Assembly: GCA_029240245.1 (NCBI GenBank)
Contig: JARBTJ010000005.1
Location: forward strand, 1 to 64,000
DNA length: 64,000 nucleotides
Origin: Herbinix sp.
GTDB taxonomy: Bacteria > Bacillota > Clostridia > Lachnospirales > Lachnospiraceae
Reading direction: 5' to 3'
Part shown: in pieces, positions 9,240-19,403 of the stretch
Layout: every line of letters begins with the position of its first letter
Position numbering within the stretch: position 1 is the first letter of the stretch
Notes under the pieces: model-generated
The model's database searches: none
The model's input: only the letters and a program-made list of their open reading frames with translations
What the model was told of the DNA's origin: nothing
Position numbers and translations under genes: made by a program

Positions 9240-10265
9240 TTATGTCATATTATAATAATCAACATACCAGTCAGTGAATTTTTGCAAACCCTCCTTTATC
9301 GGTGTACAGGGTTTAAATCCAATTGCCTCCTGCAATAAATCGATGGATGCATAGGTTACCGGCACATCACCGGCTTTGATAGGCTCGAATATTTTCTTGA
9401 AAACAACTTGTCTGTTCAAGGATTTGCTCAGAGCTTCCTCAAGCGATTTGATAAATTCCATAAGTCTCTCGGGACGGTTATTTCCTATATTGTATACTTT
9501 ACTTGGCGAAGCTCCTTCCGGCGGGGTGTGAATTAGTTTTGCAATACCTTCAACAATATCATCAATATAGGTAAAATCCCGATACAAATCGTGTTCGAAA
9601 TCACCGTTATTATAGATGTACACCGGTTCCTCCTTAAAATATCGGTCAGTAAATCCAAAATAAGCCATATCCGGTCTGCCCATCGGACCATAAACGGTAA
9701 AAAAGCGAAGACCAGTGGAAGGAATCCGGTAGAGATGGCTATAAGTAAATGCCATCAGTTCATTTGACTTTTTCGTTGCTGCATACAGGGATACCGGGTT
9801 GTCAACCGCATCCGTCTCTTCAAATGGCACCTTCTTATTGGCACCATAAACGGAGCTTGAGGAGGCATACAATAAGTGGTTTACCGGATGGTATCTGCAG
9901 GCCTCCAATAGATTAAAAAAACCAATGATGTTGCTCTGTATATAGATATCCGGATGTTCTATGGAATACCTTACTCCGGCCTGTGCTGCCAGATGAATGA
10001 CAATCTGAGGCTTAAATTCCTGAAATATATCCATAACTGATTCCTTATCGGAGATATCTTTTTCCATAAAGATAAAATTAGGTTTCTCCCTTAACAGCTC
10101 CAGGCGATCCTGTTTCAATTTGACATCATAATATTCATTCAAATTATCGATACCGATTACTCTGCAGCCATGATCAAGTAATTTTTTCGATAGGTAGAAG
10201 CCGATGAAGCCTGCTGCTCCTGTTATGAGATAATTGATGCTTGTATCGAATGATTCTAATTTCAT
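9240..10265 (-). CDS. UDP-glucuronate 4-epimerase
   Basis: 341 residues, extended short-chain dehydrogenase fold. It shows NAD-binding GAAGFIG near residue 16, the SSSSVYG serine block near 130, and catalytic YAATK near 155. The sequence around NEYYD, AGVRYSIEHP and FFTVYGPMGRPDMA is typical of the UDP-glucuronate 4-epimerases of capsule loci, which make UDP-galacturonate for uronic-acid polymers. The upstream gene makes UDP-glucuronate, which supports this substrate. The start follows a strong AAGGAG site but lies 92 bp inside the 3' end of ugd. Confidence 0.85.
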   Translation of the reverse strand: MKLESFDTSINYLITGAAGFIGFYLSKKLLDHGCRVIGIDNLNEYYDVKLKQDRLELLREKPNFIFMEKDISDKESVMDIFQEFKPQIVIHLAAQAGVRYSIEHPDIYIQSNIIGFFNLLEACRYHPVNHLLYASSSSVYGANKKVPFEETDAVDNPVSLYAATKKSNELMAFTYSHLYRIPSTGLRFFTVYGPMGRPDMAYFGFTDRYFKEEPVYIYNNGDFEHDLYRDFTYIDDIVEGIAKLIHTPPEGASPSKVYNIGNNRPERLMEFIKSLEEALSKSLNRQVVFKKIFEPIKAGDVPVTYASIDLLQEAIGFKPCTPIKEGLQKFTDWYVDYYNMT

Positions 10266-11619
10266 TGTTATTCTCCTTCATAGAAAATTCAGGAACATAA
10301 GTATATTTTCTTCCTACCGAATAATACTCCACACCGACCTCCTTCATCTTCCTTACGCTGTATATATTTCTGCCATCGTAAACCAACGGTGTTTTCATAT
10401 ATTTCTTATACATTTCTGGTGTAATCATTTTGATGCAGTCCCATTCCGTAAAGATAAAACAAATATTCGCTTCCATAAGCGCATCTTCGATACCATGAAC
10501 ATAAGTAATATTGCCTTTACCGCATTTGCCCTGCGGATATACTTTAGCAAAATTAAGAGTTCCGATTGGATCATAGGCATAGATGTCTGCACCGTTCTCC
10601 AACAAGAGAGGTATATTATCTAGGGAAGGAGCTTCTCTCAAATCATCGGTATCCGGTTTAAACGTAAGACCAAGCACCGCTACCTTAAGCCCACTAAATG
10701 TGATCAGCCTTCGGCTTGCTTTCTTAAACAATAAAACCTTTTGATCCCGATTTACTTCGATGGCTGCTCTTACGGTTCTAAGTTCATATCCATTCTGTTT
10801 TGCTAAATATTCCAACGCTTTTGTATCCTTCGGGAAGCAGGAACCTCCGTATCCTATACCCGCATTCAAGAATTTACTGCCAATACGGCTGTCAAAGGAC
10901 ATTCCTCTTGCCACCTCATCAATATCCGCCCCTACCAATTCACAAAGATTTGCGATATCGTTCATATAAGAGATTTTAAGTGCCAGAAAATCATTCGAGG
11001 CATACTTAATCATTTCAGCAGAACGCCTTTTTACCGTTACGATCGGAAGATGAAAAGGTTCATAAATTTTCGTTAACAAATCCTGTGCCCATTTGCTCTC
11101 TGCGCCAATAATAATTCGCGAAGCCTGCAGCGTGTCGTGTACTGCTGAGCCCTGTGCCAAAAACTCCGGATTGGAGGCTATTTCAAACTTCACATTATGT
11201 ACCAGAAAATCACGGATAAACTGCTCTACCTTATCATTCGTCCCTACCGGAACGGTGGATTTTACGACAATCAGGCAATCCTTTTCAATGGTTTCGGCTA
11301 TTTGCCTGGCCACGTTTGCGATAAACGTAAGATTTGCCGAACCATCCGGTCGCTCGGGAGTACCAACTCCGATAAAGATGGCATCAGCATCCTTATAGGC
11401 TGTTTTGTAGTCTGTCGTATACTCAAGCCTGCCGGCTTCATAATTTTTCTTCATCAGAATTTCTAAATCTGCTTCATAAATTGGAGAAACTCCTGATCTC
11501 ATCAGTTGAACCTTATTTTCATCTATATCAACGCATATTACCTTATGACCAACTTCTGCGAAGCATACCCCCGCGACTAATCCTACGTAACCAGTTCCTG
11601 CTACTGCGATTTTGTACAT
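10174..11619 (-). CDS. ugd: UDP-glucose 6-dehydrogenase
   Basis: 481 residues. It has the N-terminal NAD fold (AGTGYVGLVAGVCFAEVGH), catalytic cysteine in GYGGSCFPKDTKAL near residue 260, and the C-terminal UDP-binding domain. It oxidises UDP-glucose twice to UDP-glucuronate. The family block ends near YVPEFSMKENN; the last ~30 residues (basic, RIIRYKHQLSHNRSSRLHRL) are read from the other frame of the epimerase gene. This tail is unlike the family, so a lost stop codon or a frameshift near the end is likely. Activity is probably not affected because the tail follows the folded domain. Confidence 0.92.
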   Translation of the reverse strand: MYKIAVAGTGYVGLVAGVCFAEVGHKVICVDIDENKVQLMRSGVSPIYEADLEILMKKNYEAGRLEYTTDYKTAYKDADAIFIGVGTPERPDGSANLTFIANVARQIAETIEKDCLIVVKSTVPVGTNDKVEQFIRDFLVHNVKFEIASNPEFLAQGSAVHDTLQASRIIIGAESKWAQDLLTKIYEPFHLPIVTVKRRSAEMIKYASNDFLALKISYMNDIANLCELVGADIDEVARGMSFDSRIGSKFLNAGIGYGGSCFPKDTKALEYLAKQNGYELRTVRAAIEVNRDQKVLLFKKASRRLITFSGLKVAVLGLTFKPDTDDLREAPSLDNIPLLLENGADIYAYDPIGTLNFAKVYPQGKCGKGNITYVHGIEDALMEANICFIFTEWDCIKMITPEMYKKYMKTPLVYDGRNIYSVRKMKEVGVEYYSVGRKYTYVPEFSMKENNNEIRIIRYKHQLSHNRSSRLHRLLPIEKIT

Positions 11620-11655
11620 ATTATGTTTCCCTTTCCCCTCTGTTTTTCATGGCAG

Positions 11656-13056
11656 TTACCACTCCCATTCATATCCTTCACAATCCCCTTCCTCTAATTC
11701 CATACCTATCTGAACTTCAATATAATGGAGGTCTCCTGGGCCATGCGCCTTCATGGCATGCTTTTGTCCCCTTGCGATCGAGATGACATCCCCTCGTCCT
11801 ACCCTTTTTATAGCTCCGTCGATTACGATTTCACCACAGCCGCTTACGATCGTACATATTTCCTCCCGAATGCGATGTGCCTGATAAGCGATTGACTGCC
11901 CCGCTTTTATCGTCAGATGCTTCGTGAGCGATTTTATTGAATCGGAATATTGATGATAATCGTAGGCCCTATACTCACCCCATATGCCCTCTCCATACAT
12001 TGGTCTTTCACTGATCTGATCCACATATGCTTTTAATGAGGTACTTTTTATCTTGTCCGTAATTAAAATTCCGTCCGGACTGGCTGCAATCACTAAATCC
12101 TTTACGCCCAAAGCTATGATCGGAATGGAAAGCTCGTTGATCACCGTCGTATTTCGTGTTTCCTCTCCGATGGTAACCCTTCCGATATAATTTTCTTTCA
12201 TTTCCTCGGACAGCATATTCCAGGTACCCATGTCCTTCCAATAGCCGTCATATAAGACCATGGCAACAGAGGAAGCACGCTCTACCACTTCATAATCAAA
12301 GCTTATTTTATTCAATAATTTATAGTTTTTTTGGATTTCTTTATATGAGAGGTGTTTCAATTCGACCGATATCCGATGTGATTTTATGATATTCATTAAG
12401 TATCTTAATCGAAATGCAAATACTCCACCGTTCCAGACCGCACCATGTGAAATCAGCAGATTTGCAGCTTCTTCCGATGGTTTTTCAGTAAATCGTTCAA
12501 CTTTTTGAATCGTTGTTTTCTCAGAAATGTATTTTTCATTCATATTATTTTGAAGTGATATTGTTTCTTTTGCAGGTACTATATAACCATATTTTGTAGA
12601 GGGTGAATTTGGCTTTATCCCCATCAGGACCAGGTCAGCCACATCCTGTAGCACGGCCTCTTCCATCTGTACTAATGTGTTAAAGTATTCCATATCGGCA
12701 TATGGATCTACCGGAAGTACAAGGATTACTTCGTCATCGTCTAAATTTTTTTCATAAGCCAGATAGGTACAGGCTAATGCAATCGCAGGAAAGGTATCCC
12801 TTCGCTCCGGTTCAATCACGATGTCAACCATATCGCCAAGTTGATTTTTAATCGAGTCCACCTGTGACGCCCCGGTAGCAATGGTAATATCCGCTTTGAT
12901 ACCTGCTTTTTTAATTTGGCCATACACCCGCTGGACCATCGATTCAAAGTCACCCCGGTCATTTTTTAGGAGCTTAAGAAACTGTTTTGACCGGGTATCA
13001 TTGGATAACGGCCAGAGTCTTCTTCCTGAGCCGCCCGAGAGAAGTATAATATTCAT
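11656..13056 (-). CDS. manC: Mannose-1-phosphate guanylyltransferase (with type II isomerase-like cupin domain)
   Basis: 466 residues. The N-terminal nucleotidyltransferase carries LLSGGSGRRLWPLSNDTRSKQFLKL, the pyrophosphorylase signature, and FTEKPSEE near residue 190. The C-terminal ~110 residues form a cupin (HRIREEICTIVSGCGEIVIDG), as in the bifunctional type II mannose-6-phosphate isomerase/GDP-mannose pyrophosphorylases. It makes GDP-mannose, the substrate of the neighbouring gmd-fcl pair. No phosphomannomutase is in the window, so that step must come from elsewhere. The ribosome site (GGGAATGAAAAA) is weak. Confidence 0.88.
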   Translation of the reverse strand: MNIILLSGGSGRRLWPLSNDTRSKQFLKLLKNDRGDFESMVQRVYGQIKKAGIKADITIATGASQVDSIKNQLGDMVDIVIEPERRDTFPAIALACTYLAYEKNLDDDEVILVLPVDPYADMEYFNTLVQMEEAVLQDVADLVLMGIKPNSPSTKYGYIVPAKETISLQNNMNEKYISEKTTIQKVERFTEKPSEEAANLLISHGAVWNGGVFAFRLRYLMNIIKSHRISVELKHLSYKEIQKNYKLLNKISFDYEVVERASSVAMVLYDGYWKDMGTWNMLSEEMKENYIGRVTIGEETRNTTVINELSIPIIALGVKDLVIAASPDGILITDKIKSTSLKAYVDQISERPMYGEGIWGEYRAYDYHQYSDSIKSLTKHLTIKAGQSIAYQAHRIREEICTIVSGCGEIVIDGAIKRVGRGDVISIARGQKHAMKAHGPGDLHYIEVQIGMELEEGDCEGYEWEW

Positions 13057-13097
13057 TTTTTCATTCCCAACTGCTGTATCGTTCTTTCGTATAACAC

Positions 13098-14033
13098 CTA
13101 TGCTTTTAACAAGCCCGACATAAAATCATGGTAGGTAAACTTGATACCGTCGAGCAGCTCCGTCTGATATCTCCAACCCAATCCCAATAGCTTGCTGACG
13201 TCCAAAAGCTTTCTTGGTGTCCCATCCGGTTTGCTCCGATCGTATACAATCTCACCTTCGTATCCGATCACCTTTTTAATGGTTTCTGCCAGATTTGCTA
13301 TGGATATTTCTTTTCCGGTACCGATATTTACTGTTTCCATACCGGAATAAGTATTCATAAGAAATACACAGGCATCTGCCAGATCATCCACATAGAGAAA
13401 TTCCCGGTAAGGCGTGCCGGTTCCCCATATGGTTACTTCCTTTGCATCTGCTTCCTTCGCCTCATGGATTCGACGGATCAAGGCGGGAAGTACATGCGAA
13501 TTCTGAGGATGGTAGTTATCATTGGGACCATAGAGATTTGTCGGCATTACACTTATATAATCCGTACCATATTGTCTGTTTAAATACTCACAGTATTTTA
13601 ATCCTGATATTTTTGCCAGAGCATAAGCTTCGTTCGTCTGTTCCAGTTCACTTGTAAGCAGACACCTTTCCGGCATTGGCTGGGGTGCCAGCCTTGGATA
13701 AATACAGGAACTTCCCAAAAACAAAAGCTTTTTGATCTTATGGTCGTAAGCCGCTTTGATCACATTCATCTCTATCATCATGTTGTCATACATAAAATCA
13801 GCTGAATATGTACTATTTGCCATAATTCCGCCTACCTTTGCAGCGGCAAGGAAAACATAATCGATATTTTCCTCGGTAAAAAATTTCTCTACTGCCTCCT
13901 GTCTGCGTAAATCCAATTCGGCGGAAGCCCTAAATATGATGTTAGGATAACCCTGTTCCTTAAGTTTTCTAACAATTGCTGAACCAACCATACCACGATG
14001 ACCCGCTACATAAATTTTACTGTTTTTATCCAT
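13098..14033 (-). CDS. fcl: GDP-L-fucose synthase
   Basis: 311 residues, short-chain dehydrogenase family: [11 protein letters not shown] near residue 10, SSCIYP near 107, and catalytic YALAK near 135. It converts GDP-4-keto-6-deoxymannose to GDP-L-fucose with 3,5-epimerisation and NADPH reduction. It lies between gmd and manC, completing the GDP-fucose branch. The ATG at 14033 follows GGAAGG; the TTG start on the ORF track lies inside that ribosome site and is rejected. Confidence 0.92.
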   Translation of the reverse strand: MDKNSKIYVAGHRGMVGSAIVRKLKEQGYPNIIFRASAELDLRRQEAVEKFFTEENIDYVFLAAAKVGGIMANSTYSADFMYDNMMIEMNVIKAAYDHKIKKLLFLGSSCIYPRLAPQPMPERCLLTSELEQTNEAYALAKISGLKYCEYLNRQYGTDYISVMPTNLYGPNDNYHPQNSHVLPALIRRIHEAKEADAKEVTIWGTGTPYREFLYVDDLADACVFLMNTYSGMETVNIGTGKEISIANLAETIKKVIGYEGEIVYDRSKPDGTPRKLLDVSKLLGLGWRYQTELLDGIKFTYHDFMSGLLKA

Positions 14034-14129
14034 TCTTTTTCCTTCCAATCTTATTCACTATCAAGGCAATTGCGAAGCATAAAATCTGTATTAATTGCGC
14101 ACACAGCATATACTACTCCGGAGCGGAAG

Positions 14130-15233
14130 TTAAGCCAGTTTTCTCTTATCCTCTATTTCCTTATCCACATTAAATTTATCAATATCAATTTCAGCAATCT
14201 CCAGCATATCAGCAGCCACCATTTTATGGATCAGGCCCTTGAAATCAACATTTCGCTTCCAACCCAATAGCGTTTCTGCTTTCGTAGAGTCACCCCATAA
14301 CAACTCTACCTCAGTCGGTCGGAAATATTTCGGATTAACATCAACTAATAATAAGCCCGTTTTCTTATCATAGCCTTTTTCATCGATCCCTTTGCCAATC
14401 CACTTAATCTCTATTCCCACCTCAGCAAAGGATAATTCCACAAACTCCCTGACTGTATGAGTTTCATTCGTTGCAAGGACATAATCATCCGGCTTGTCCT
14501 GCTGAAGCATTCTCCACATTCCCTCCACATAATCCCCCGCAAATCCCCAGTCTCTTTTCGCATCAAGATTACCCAGAGATAATTTCTCCTGACTTCCAGC
14601 GATGATACCAGCAACTGCCCTGGTAATCTTTCGGGTTACAAAGGTTTCTCCTCTTCTCGGTGATTCATGATTAAAAAGAATGCCGTTGCAGGCAAATAAA
14701 TTGTAAGCTTCCCGGTAATTTACAGTGATCCAGTAAGCATAAAGCTTTGCAGCGCCGTATGGGCTTTTCGGATAGAACGGTGTTGTTTCACTCTGAGGTG
14801 CCGTACCCGGTAAGCCTCCAAATAATTCCGAAGTGGATGCCTGATAAAATCTGCAGTTTATTCCGCTTTCCCTAATTGCATCCAATATTCGCAACGTACC
14901 GATACCGGTTGCTTCCGCCGTATATTCCGGGACTTCAAAGGATACTGCAACATGGGACTGGGCAGCCAGATTATAAATTTCAGAAGGTTTTATCTTCTCA
15001 ATTAGCCGGTTTAGATTACTGGAGTCTGTCAGATCACCATAATGCAAAAACAAGGTTTGATTACCAATTTCCGGATTTTCAAATAAATAATCGATTCTCG
15101 TTGTACTTATCATACTATGTCTGCGGATAATTCCATGTACCTCATACCCTTTTTCCAGCAGTAGTTCCGTTAAGTATGAACCATCCTGCCCTGTAATACC
15201 TGTGATTAAGGCAACTTTTCTTATTTTACTCAT
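14130..15233 (-). CDS. gmd: GDP-mannose 4,6-dehydratase
   Basis: 367 residues. [19 protein letters not shown] near residue 8 is the hallmark NADP-binding start of Gmd, and [12 protein letters not shown] carries the catalytic Tyr-x-x-x-Lys. The product is GDP-4-keto-6-deoxymannose, which the next gene turns into GDP-fucose. The ATG at 15233 has AAGGTGAGG upstream; the earlier GTG on the ORF track falls within that site. Confidence 0.93.
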   Translation of the reverse strand: MSKIRKVALITGITGQDGSYLTELLLEKGYEVHGIIRRHSMISTTRIDYLFENPEIGNQTLFLHYGDLTDSSNLNRLIEKIKPSEIYNLAAQSHVAVSFEVPEYTAEATGIGTLRILDAIRESGINCRFYQASTSELFGGLPGTAPQSETTPFYPKSPYGAAKLYAYWITVNYREAYNLFACNGILFNHESPRRGETFVTRKITRAVAGIIAGSQEKLSLGNLDAKRDWGFAGDYVEGMWRMLQQDKPDDYVLATNETHTVREFVELSFAEVGIEIKWIGKGIDEKGYDKKTGLLLVDVNPKYFRPTEVELLWGDSTKAETLLGWKRNVDFKGLIHKMVAADMLEIAEIDIDKFNVDKEIEDKRKLA

Positions 15234-15298
15234 TTTATCCCTCACCTTTATTCATTTTTTATCAAGCTTTATTTATAAATCAATACAGTTAATTCAGG

Positions 15299-16858
15299 TT
15301 ACATCTCCCTTCTCTCCTGTATCATTGCTTTTCTTGTTTTTAGACTTCTGACTTTTTTCATCGCCAAACGATAAATATATTGAAATTCGTCTGCTTTATG
15401 AAATATCACTATAAATAATAAATTAGGTATTACTGTTACTATTATGATTGATGTAACAAACGTAAAGATCAAAGATCCGGGCATTCTGCTGCATATAAAT
15501 TTTGTTATAAATCCCGACAACAGGGTAATTGCTCCAAATTTAAAAAAGATAAAAAAGTAATGATATAGTCTTTTTTTAAAACCATATTTAAAGACAATGT
15601 AAGGCTCCACCCATAGATCCGTTACAATTGTACTGATCAAAGTTCCAAGGAGTACACCAATAAATCCGAATAATTTTAGCAATATTACGGATGCAACCAG
15701 ATTGATTACCGCTTCGAATGCAGGCTTAAATCTATCCTGCCAGAATAATCCCATCGTATCCTTAAAGGTATTCGTTACGGAACGAATTCCTCGAATATCA
15801 CAAAGATAGAAATTAATTGAGATAATTAAAACAATTTCAGGGGATAAAAGATACTTCTTGCCTACCCAAAGCTCTATAAAAGGATTAAGCAATACATAAA
15901 AGGCAATCGAACAAAAACCCACCAACCACGCATTGATAAAATAAATTTTTTTATAGATATCATAAGATTTTTCACTTGTTTCAACAGCATTGAGATGCCC
16001 TATACTGGCCGTAACACCATTAATTAATTGAACTATAATACCTTTTACGGCAGAAACTATCATAATGTAATTCGAATACAGGCCTACTGCCGCCAGACTG
16101 ACAAACTTAGCGATTAAAAAATTATCTGTGCTGCATACTACAACAAATCCGATACGATGCATTAATAGAGCACTGACATCCTTTAATATTTTCATACGTT
16201 CTGATTTTTCTAATTTTTCTTTATTCGAAATTAAGAATGGATATAATTTATTTGCTTTTTTAGAAATTTTATAATTGAAGAAGACAATCGTGACTATTTG
16301 TACGATGTAATATAAAATGATATTCCCGGTAACGATCAAAACTGTATTCTGTACTATTGACTGTACAATTGTCTGCTGATATAAATTGATACTATCAATA
16401 TAATTTTTCTGATCTGCAAAAATGATTGATCTTTTATAAGTAAAGAAATAGGATGCGGATGAATTCATTACATATAATACATATATGAGATGCAAATGAT
16501 TGATATCCGGCTTATTATTGATAAAAAACTCTAAAAACGGAAGTAAAGACAAACCGGTTATTAACACAAAAACACCGATTACGTTATATGCCATTTTATA
16601 AAAATTCATTAATTTCTTCACTTTGGAAATATCATTGGTGGCTAAAGGCTTATACATATTATATATAATGGCAGACCCTACTCCCAGCTCAGCCAGCGAT
16701 AGAATAGATAGTATGTTACTAAATAATCCATTCACTCCCAAATATTCTACCGAAAGAAAATGGATGAATATCGTCCGGTTCAAAAAGCTGGCTGCAACTG
16801 CCATTGCCTGTCCTACGATAGCGTATTTGGTATTTCTTACGGTATTCTCAAGCCTCAT
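15299..16858 (-). CDS. Polysaccharide flippase (Wzx-type)
   Basis: 519 residues with about 12-14 hydrophobic segments, starting with RNTKYAIVGQAMAVAASFLNR and the early Gly-rich YLGVNGLFSNILSILSLAELGVG block of polysaccharide-transport flippases. Such proteins move undecaprenyl-linked repeat units across the membrane. With a Wzy-like gene three genes upstream it completes a Wzx/Wzy route. The C-terminus is basic and cytoplasmic. AAAGGAAAAAGTAAA precedes the ATG. Confidence 0.88.
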   Translation of the reverse strand: MRLENTVRNTKYAIVGQAMAVAASFLNRTIFIHFLSVEYLGVNGLFSNILSILSLAELGVGSAIIYNMYKPLATNDISKVKKLMNFYKMAYNVIGVFVLITGLSLLPFLEFFINNKPDINHLHLIYVLYVMNSSASYFFTYKRSIIFADQKNYIDSINLYQQTIVQSIVQNTVLIVTGNIILYYIVQIVTIVFFNYKISKKANKLYPFLISNKEKLEKSERMKILKDVSALLMHRIGFVVVCSTDNFLIAKFVSLAAVGLYSNYIMIVSAVKGIIVQLINGVTASIGHLNAVETSEKSYDIYKKIYFINAWLVGFCSIAFYVLLNPFIELWVGKKYLLSPEIVLIISINFYLCDIRGIRSVTNTFKDTMGLFWQDRFKPAFEAVINLVASVILLKLFGFIGVLLGTLISTIVTDLWVEPYIVFKYGFKKRLYHYFFIFFKFGAITLLSGFITKFICSRMPGSLIFTFVTSIIIVTVIPNLLFIVIFHKADEFQYIYRLAMKKVRSLKTRKAMIQERREM

Positions 16859-16871
16859 TTTACTTTTTCCT

Positions 16872-18089
16872 TTATATAGAATTTAGTAAAGTCTTAACAT
16901 TATCATCTGCAATCAATTGATTGTAGGTTAACTCTCTTTTTAGATTATCTTCCAACCGATTCCTTAATTCTTCATCCTGCATCAGATTTAATATCGCATT
17001 CGTTAATTCTTCCACCGAAAAATGAACAATAAAACCATTTATTCCATTTGTAATCTGCTCAAATGCCCCTACAAAATCGGTGCATATGATTGGTTTATGA
17101 AGCACTCTGGCTTCTGCTACTGCAATACCATATCCTTCATGCCTGGAGGGCTGAACATAAATATCACAATTTTTTATGTAAGGATACGGATTCATACGTA
17201 AACCAAGTAATTTTATTCTGTCACCTACATTAAACTCGTTAATTTCATCTTCTAATTTCTTTCTATCCTCGCCCTCTCCTATGATATACCAGATAAAATC
17301 CTTTCCCTGCTCTTTTAATTTCGAGCATACTTGAATTGCTACATCAAACCCTTTTTGAGAAGTGAGTCTGCCTATAGATAATAGCTTATACGTGATTTTA
17401 CTTATGCTTTGATACTCCTGAGGTATAAATTCGTATGACATCCGGCTAATCGCATCGGGTAGGAGTATGTTTTTAAACACAGTAACCTGATTATGATATT
17501 TTAATGGCATAACCTCCATAAATTCTGATTTCAATTGATCTGAAACTACATAAAATTCTGCATAGCAATCAAAATACCGAAAAAGCTGCTTAACAGGAAA
17601 TTTTGTTGTTTTAAAATCATTGTGTATCCATGCGATTTTTTTATGAGCCTTTACTTTTTTAGCTATATATGCAAGGTTAAACGGACAATGTATGTGATAA
17701 CAGATTGCCAAATCATATTCCTCTTCTAAATCTTTATCCATATTCTCCAAAGCTTCAATTTTATTAGGTATATAATAGAAGTAATCCTTGTAGAAATACT
17801 TACGACAGATAGAATTCATTGCCTTTAAAAACTTCCCCGCTTTTACATAATCATAAACCAGCCTTTTCATACTCTTATTCCGCATGAATTCATTTGAAGA
17901 TAACTGCTTCACATTAATTTCCTTCAATATAATATCCTTTGGTAATAAAGGTAAAAACTCACCTTCCATTTTTAAAAGCAGTAATGTAATCGTATATTCA
18001 TTGCGTGGGATAAAGTGAAGCATATTCAGTAATGCTTTTTCCACTCCACCACCATACATACCTGAGGTCATAATAAGCATTTTCTTCAT
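16872..18089 (-). CDS. Family 4 glycosyltransferase
   Basis: 405 residues, GT-B fold. The N-terminus has SGMYGGGVEKALLNML (acceptor-side glycine loop). The C-terminal half has LLSIGRLTSQKGFDVAIQV, then PSRHEGYGIAVAEARVLHKPII, the E-x7-E type donor site of GT4 enzymes. It is a cytoplasmic, membrane-associated retaining transferase that adds one sugar to the lipid-linked repeat unit. Donor not predictable. GGAAGG precedes the ATG. Confidence 0.87.
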   Translation of the reverse strand: MKKMLIMTSGMYGGGVEKALLNMLHFIPRNEYTITLLLLKMEGEFLPLLPKDIILKEINVKQLSSNEFMRNKSMKRLVYDYVKAGKFLKAMNSICRKYFYKDYFYYIPNKIEALENMDKDLEEEYDLAICYHIHCPFNLAYIAKKVKAHKKIAWIHNDFKTTKFPVKQLFRYFDCYAEFYVVSDQLKSEFMEVMPLKYHNQVTVFKNILLPDAISRMSYEFIPQEYQSISKITYKLLSIGRLTSQKGFDVAIQVCSKLKEQGKDFIWYIIGEGEDRKKLEDEINEFNVGDRIKLLGLRMNPYPYIKNCDIYVQPSRHEGYGIAVAEARVLHKPIICTDFVGAFEQITNGINGFIVHFSVEELTNAILNLMQDEELRNRLEDNLKRELTYNQLIADDNVKTLLNSI

Positions 18090-18120
18090 TTGATATCCTT
18101 CCTACCATAATTGTTACAGG

Positions 18121-19395
18121 TTAAATCTTTTGAAATTCTAAAAACTCATCCATCTCATATGATAATTCACATTCTTTTTGACTATAAGCGAGGAAAGTCA
18201 ACATAAAAAAGCTGGGATAAAATACATAAGTTTGTGCTAAGGTAGTATTGACAAACATAAAAACAAATATTAAAAATGCAATTTTTGATGCCCCGTATTT
18301 AAAAATCGGTATCAACATTCGATATAATATCACAAGCATTGGTATCACTCCCAAGGCTGCAATTGTTGATAACAACCCATTTCCTACCGCTTCCAGCTTT
18401 GCATATCTTTTTACCATGTTCAAATAATCATAACCCTGACCAAGCGGATTATTGATAATCGAATCCATTGATATCCGTATGGATTCTACTCTGTATTTCC
18501 CTGTAGAAGATGATAAATCAAACCGGTTCCCACTAAATAATTTCTGTAATACAATCCTGCTGATCAAACTATCTTCTCCCTGTATATTATAATCAATCAT
18601 TAATATACATAATAAGAGTGCAGCCACAATTAGGATATAACGTTTAATTCTCCTGTTTTCCATTTCCCATCGATGTCTCGAAACAGCAAAACCTAGCAAT
18701 ACAGCCATCATTGATAAATAACCCGATGTGGATTGTGCTGACAATAAGGTTAGGATAAACGTCATTAAATAGTGTATTGTTTGTTTTTTGGTGAAATTCG
18801 CTTTATGTCCGTAAAACAGCAATAAATACAACGCCATATTCAAAGCAATCTGATATACTCCGGGTTCCGGATATATGCCTACATTTCTTGTATTATTATT
18901 ATGTATTACAAAAAATAATTTCCCGTAAAATATAGAATTATCATAATTTACTGCAACATTAGCAGATAAGAACGGTTTTAAAATATTTGGGTTAATTAAC
19001 GCTATGATCCAACTGATCAAACTGATTACCGCCAGAAAATAAACCACCTTAATATAAACCTCTATAAAGGTATCTCTCCGGTAGTAAACAGCCAGGAAGG
19101 CTATCAGCATCTGTGAAGCAAACAAAATCCATACATCCATGCCGATTCCGCCATGGTTTATTTGACGGACAAAGATGATACTGATTAGCAAAAATGCAAG
19201 TGTCATGATAATTTTCATATCTCTGTATTTCGCATTATAAGCAAATAGAACTACACTAACAAATAGGATTCCCATTTTAAAAGCATTTTCATTTAGACTA
19301 AACAAAAAGGATCCGTCCATTGTCAGAAGGATATATACCAGGCAGCACTGAATTAATATTTTATAATTTATTTTTATCGTTGCATTTATCATCAT
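18121..19395 (-). CDS. Wzy-like O-antigen/EPS polymerase
   Basis: 424 residues with 10-12 hydrophobic segments and one large extracytoplasmic loop near residues 265-310 (GNRFDLSSSTGKYRVESI, then NPLGQGYDYL), the layout of the O-antigen ligase/polymerase family. Wzy proteins share little sequence, so the call rests on topology, the loop with R/GxG motifs, and its place beside a Wzx and the chain-length regulator. It would join repeat units outside the membrane. AGGATGTGGA precedes the ATG. Confidence 0.78.
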   Translation of the reverse strand: MMINATIKINYKILIQCCLVYILLTMDGSFLFSLNENAFKMGILFVSVVLFAYNAKYRDMKIIMTLAFLLISIIFVRQINHGGIGMDVWILFASQMLIAFLAVYYRRDTFIEVYIKVVYFLAVISLISWIIALINPNILKPFLSANVAVNYDNSIFYGKLFFVIHNNNTRNVGIYPEPGVYQIALNMALYLLLFYGHKANFTKKQTIHYLMTFILTLLSAQSTSGYLSMMAVLLGFAVSRHRWEMENRRIKRYILIVAALLLCILMIDYNIQGEDSLISRIVLQKLFSGNRFDLSSSTGKYRVESIRISMDSIINNPLGQGYDYLNMVKRYAKLEAVGNGLLSTIAALGVIPMLVILYRMLIPIFKYGASKIAFLIFVFMFVNTTLAQTYVFYPSFFMLTFLAYSQKECELSYEMDEFLEFQKI

Positions 19396-19403
19396 TCCAC
19401 ATC

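Noticed and set aside
13098-15233. gmd/fcl as part of the 3,6-dideoxy pathway with a ColD-type enzyme (colitose)
   Set aside because: The dehydrase at 5421 has the Fe-S cysteines and length of the CDP-type E1, not ColD; gmd, fcl and manC are explained by GDP-fucose.
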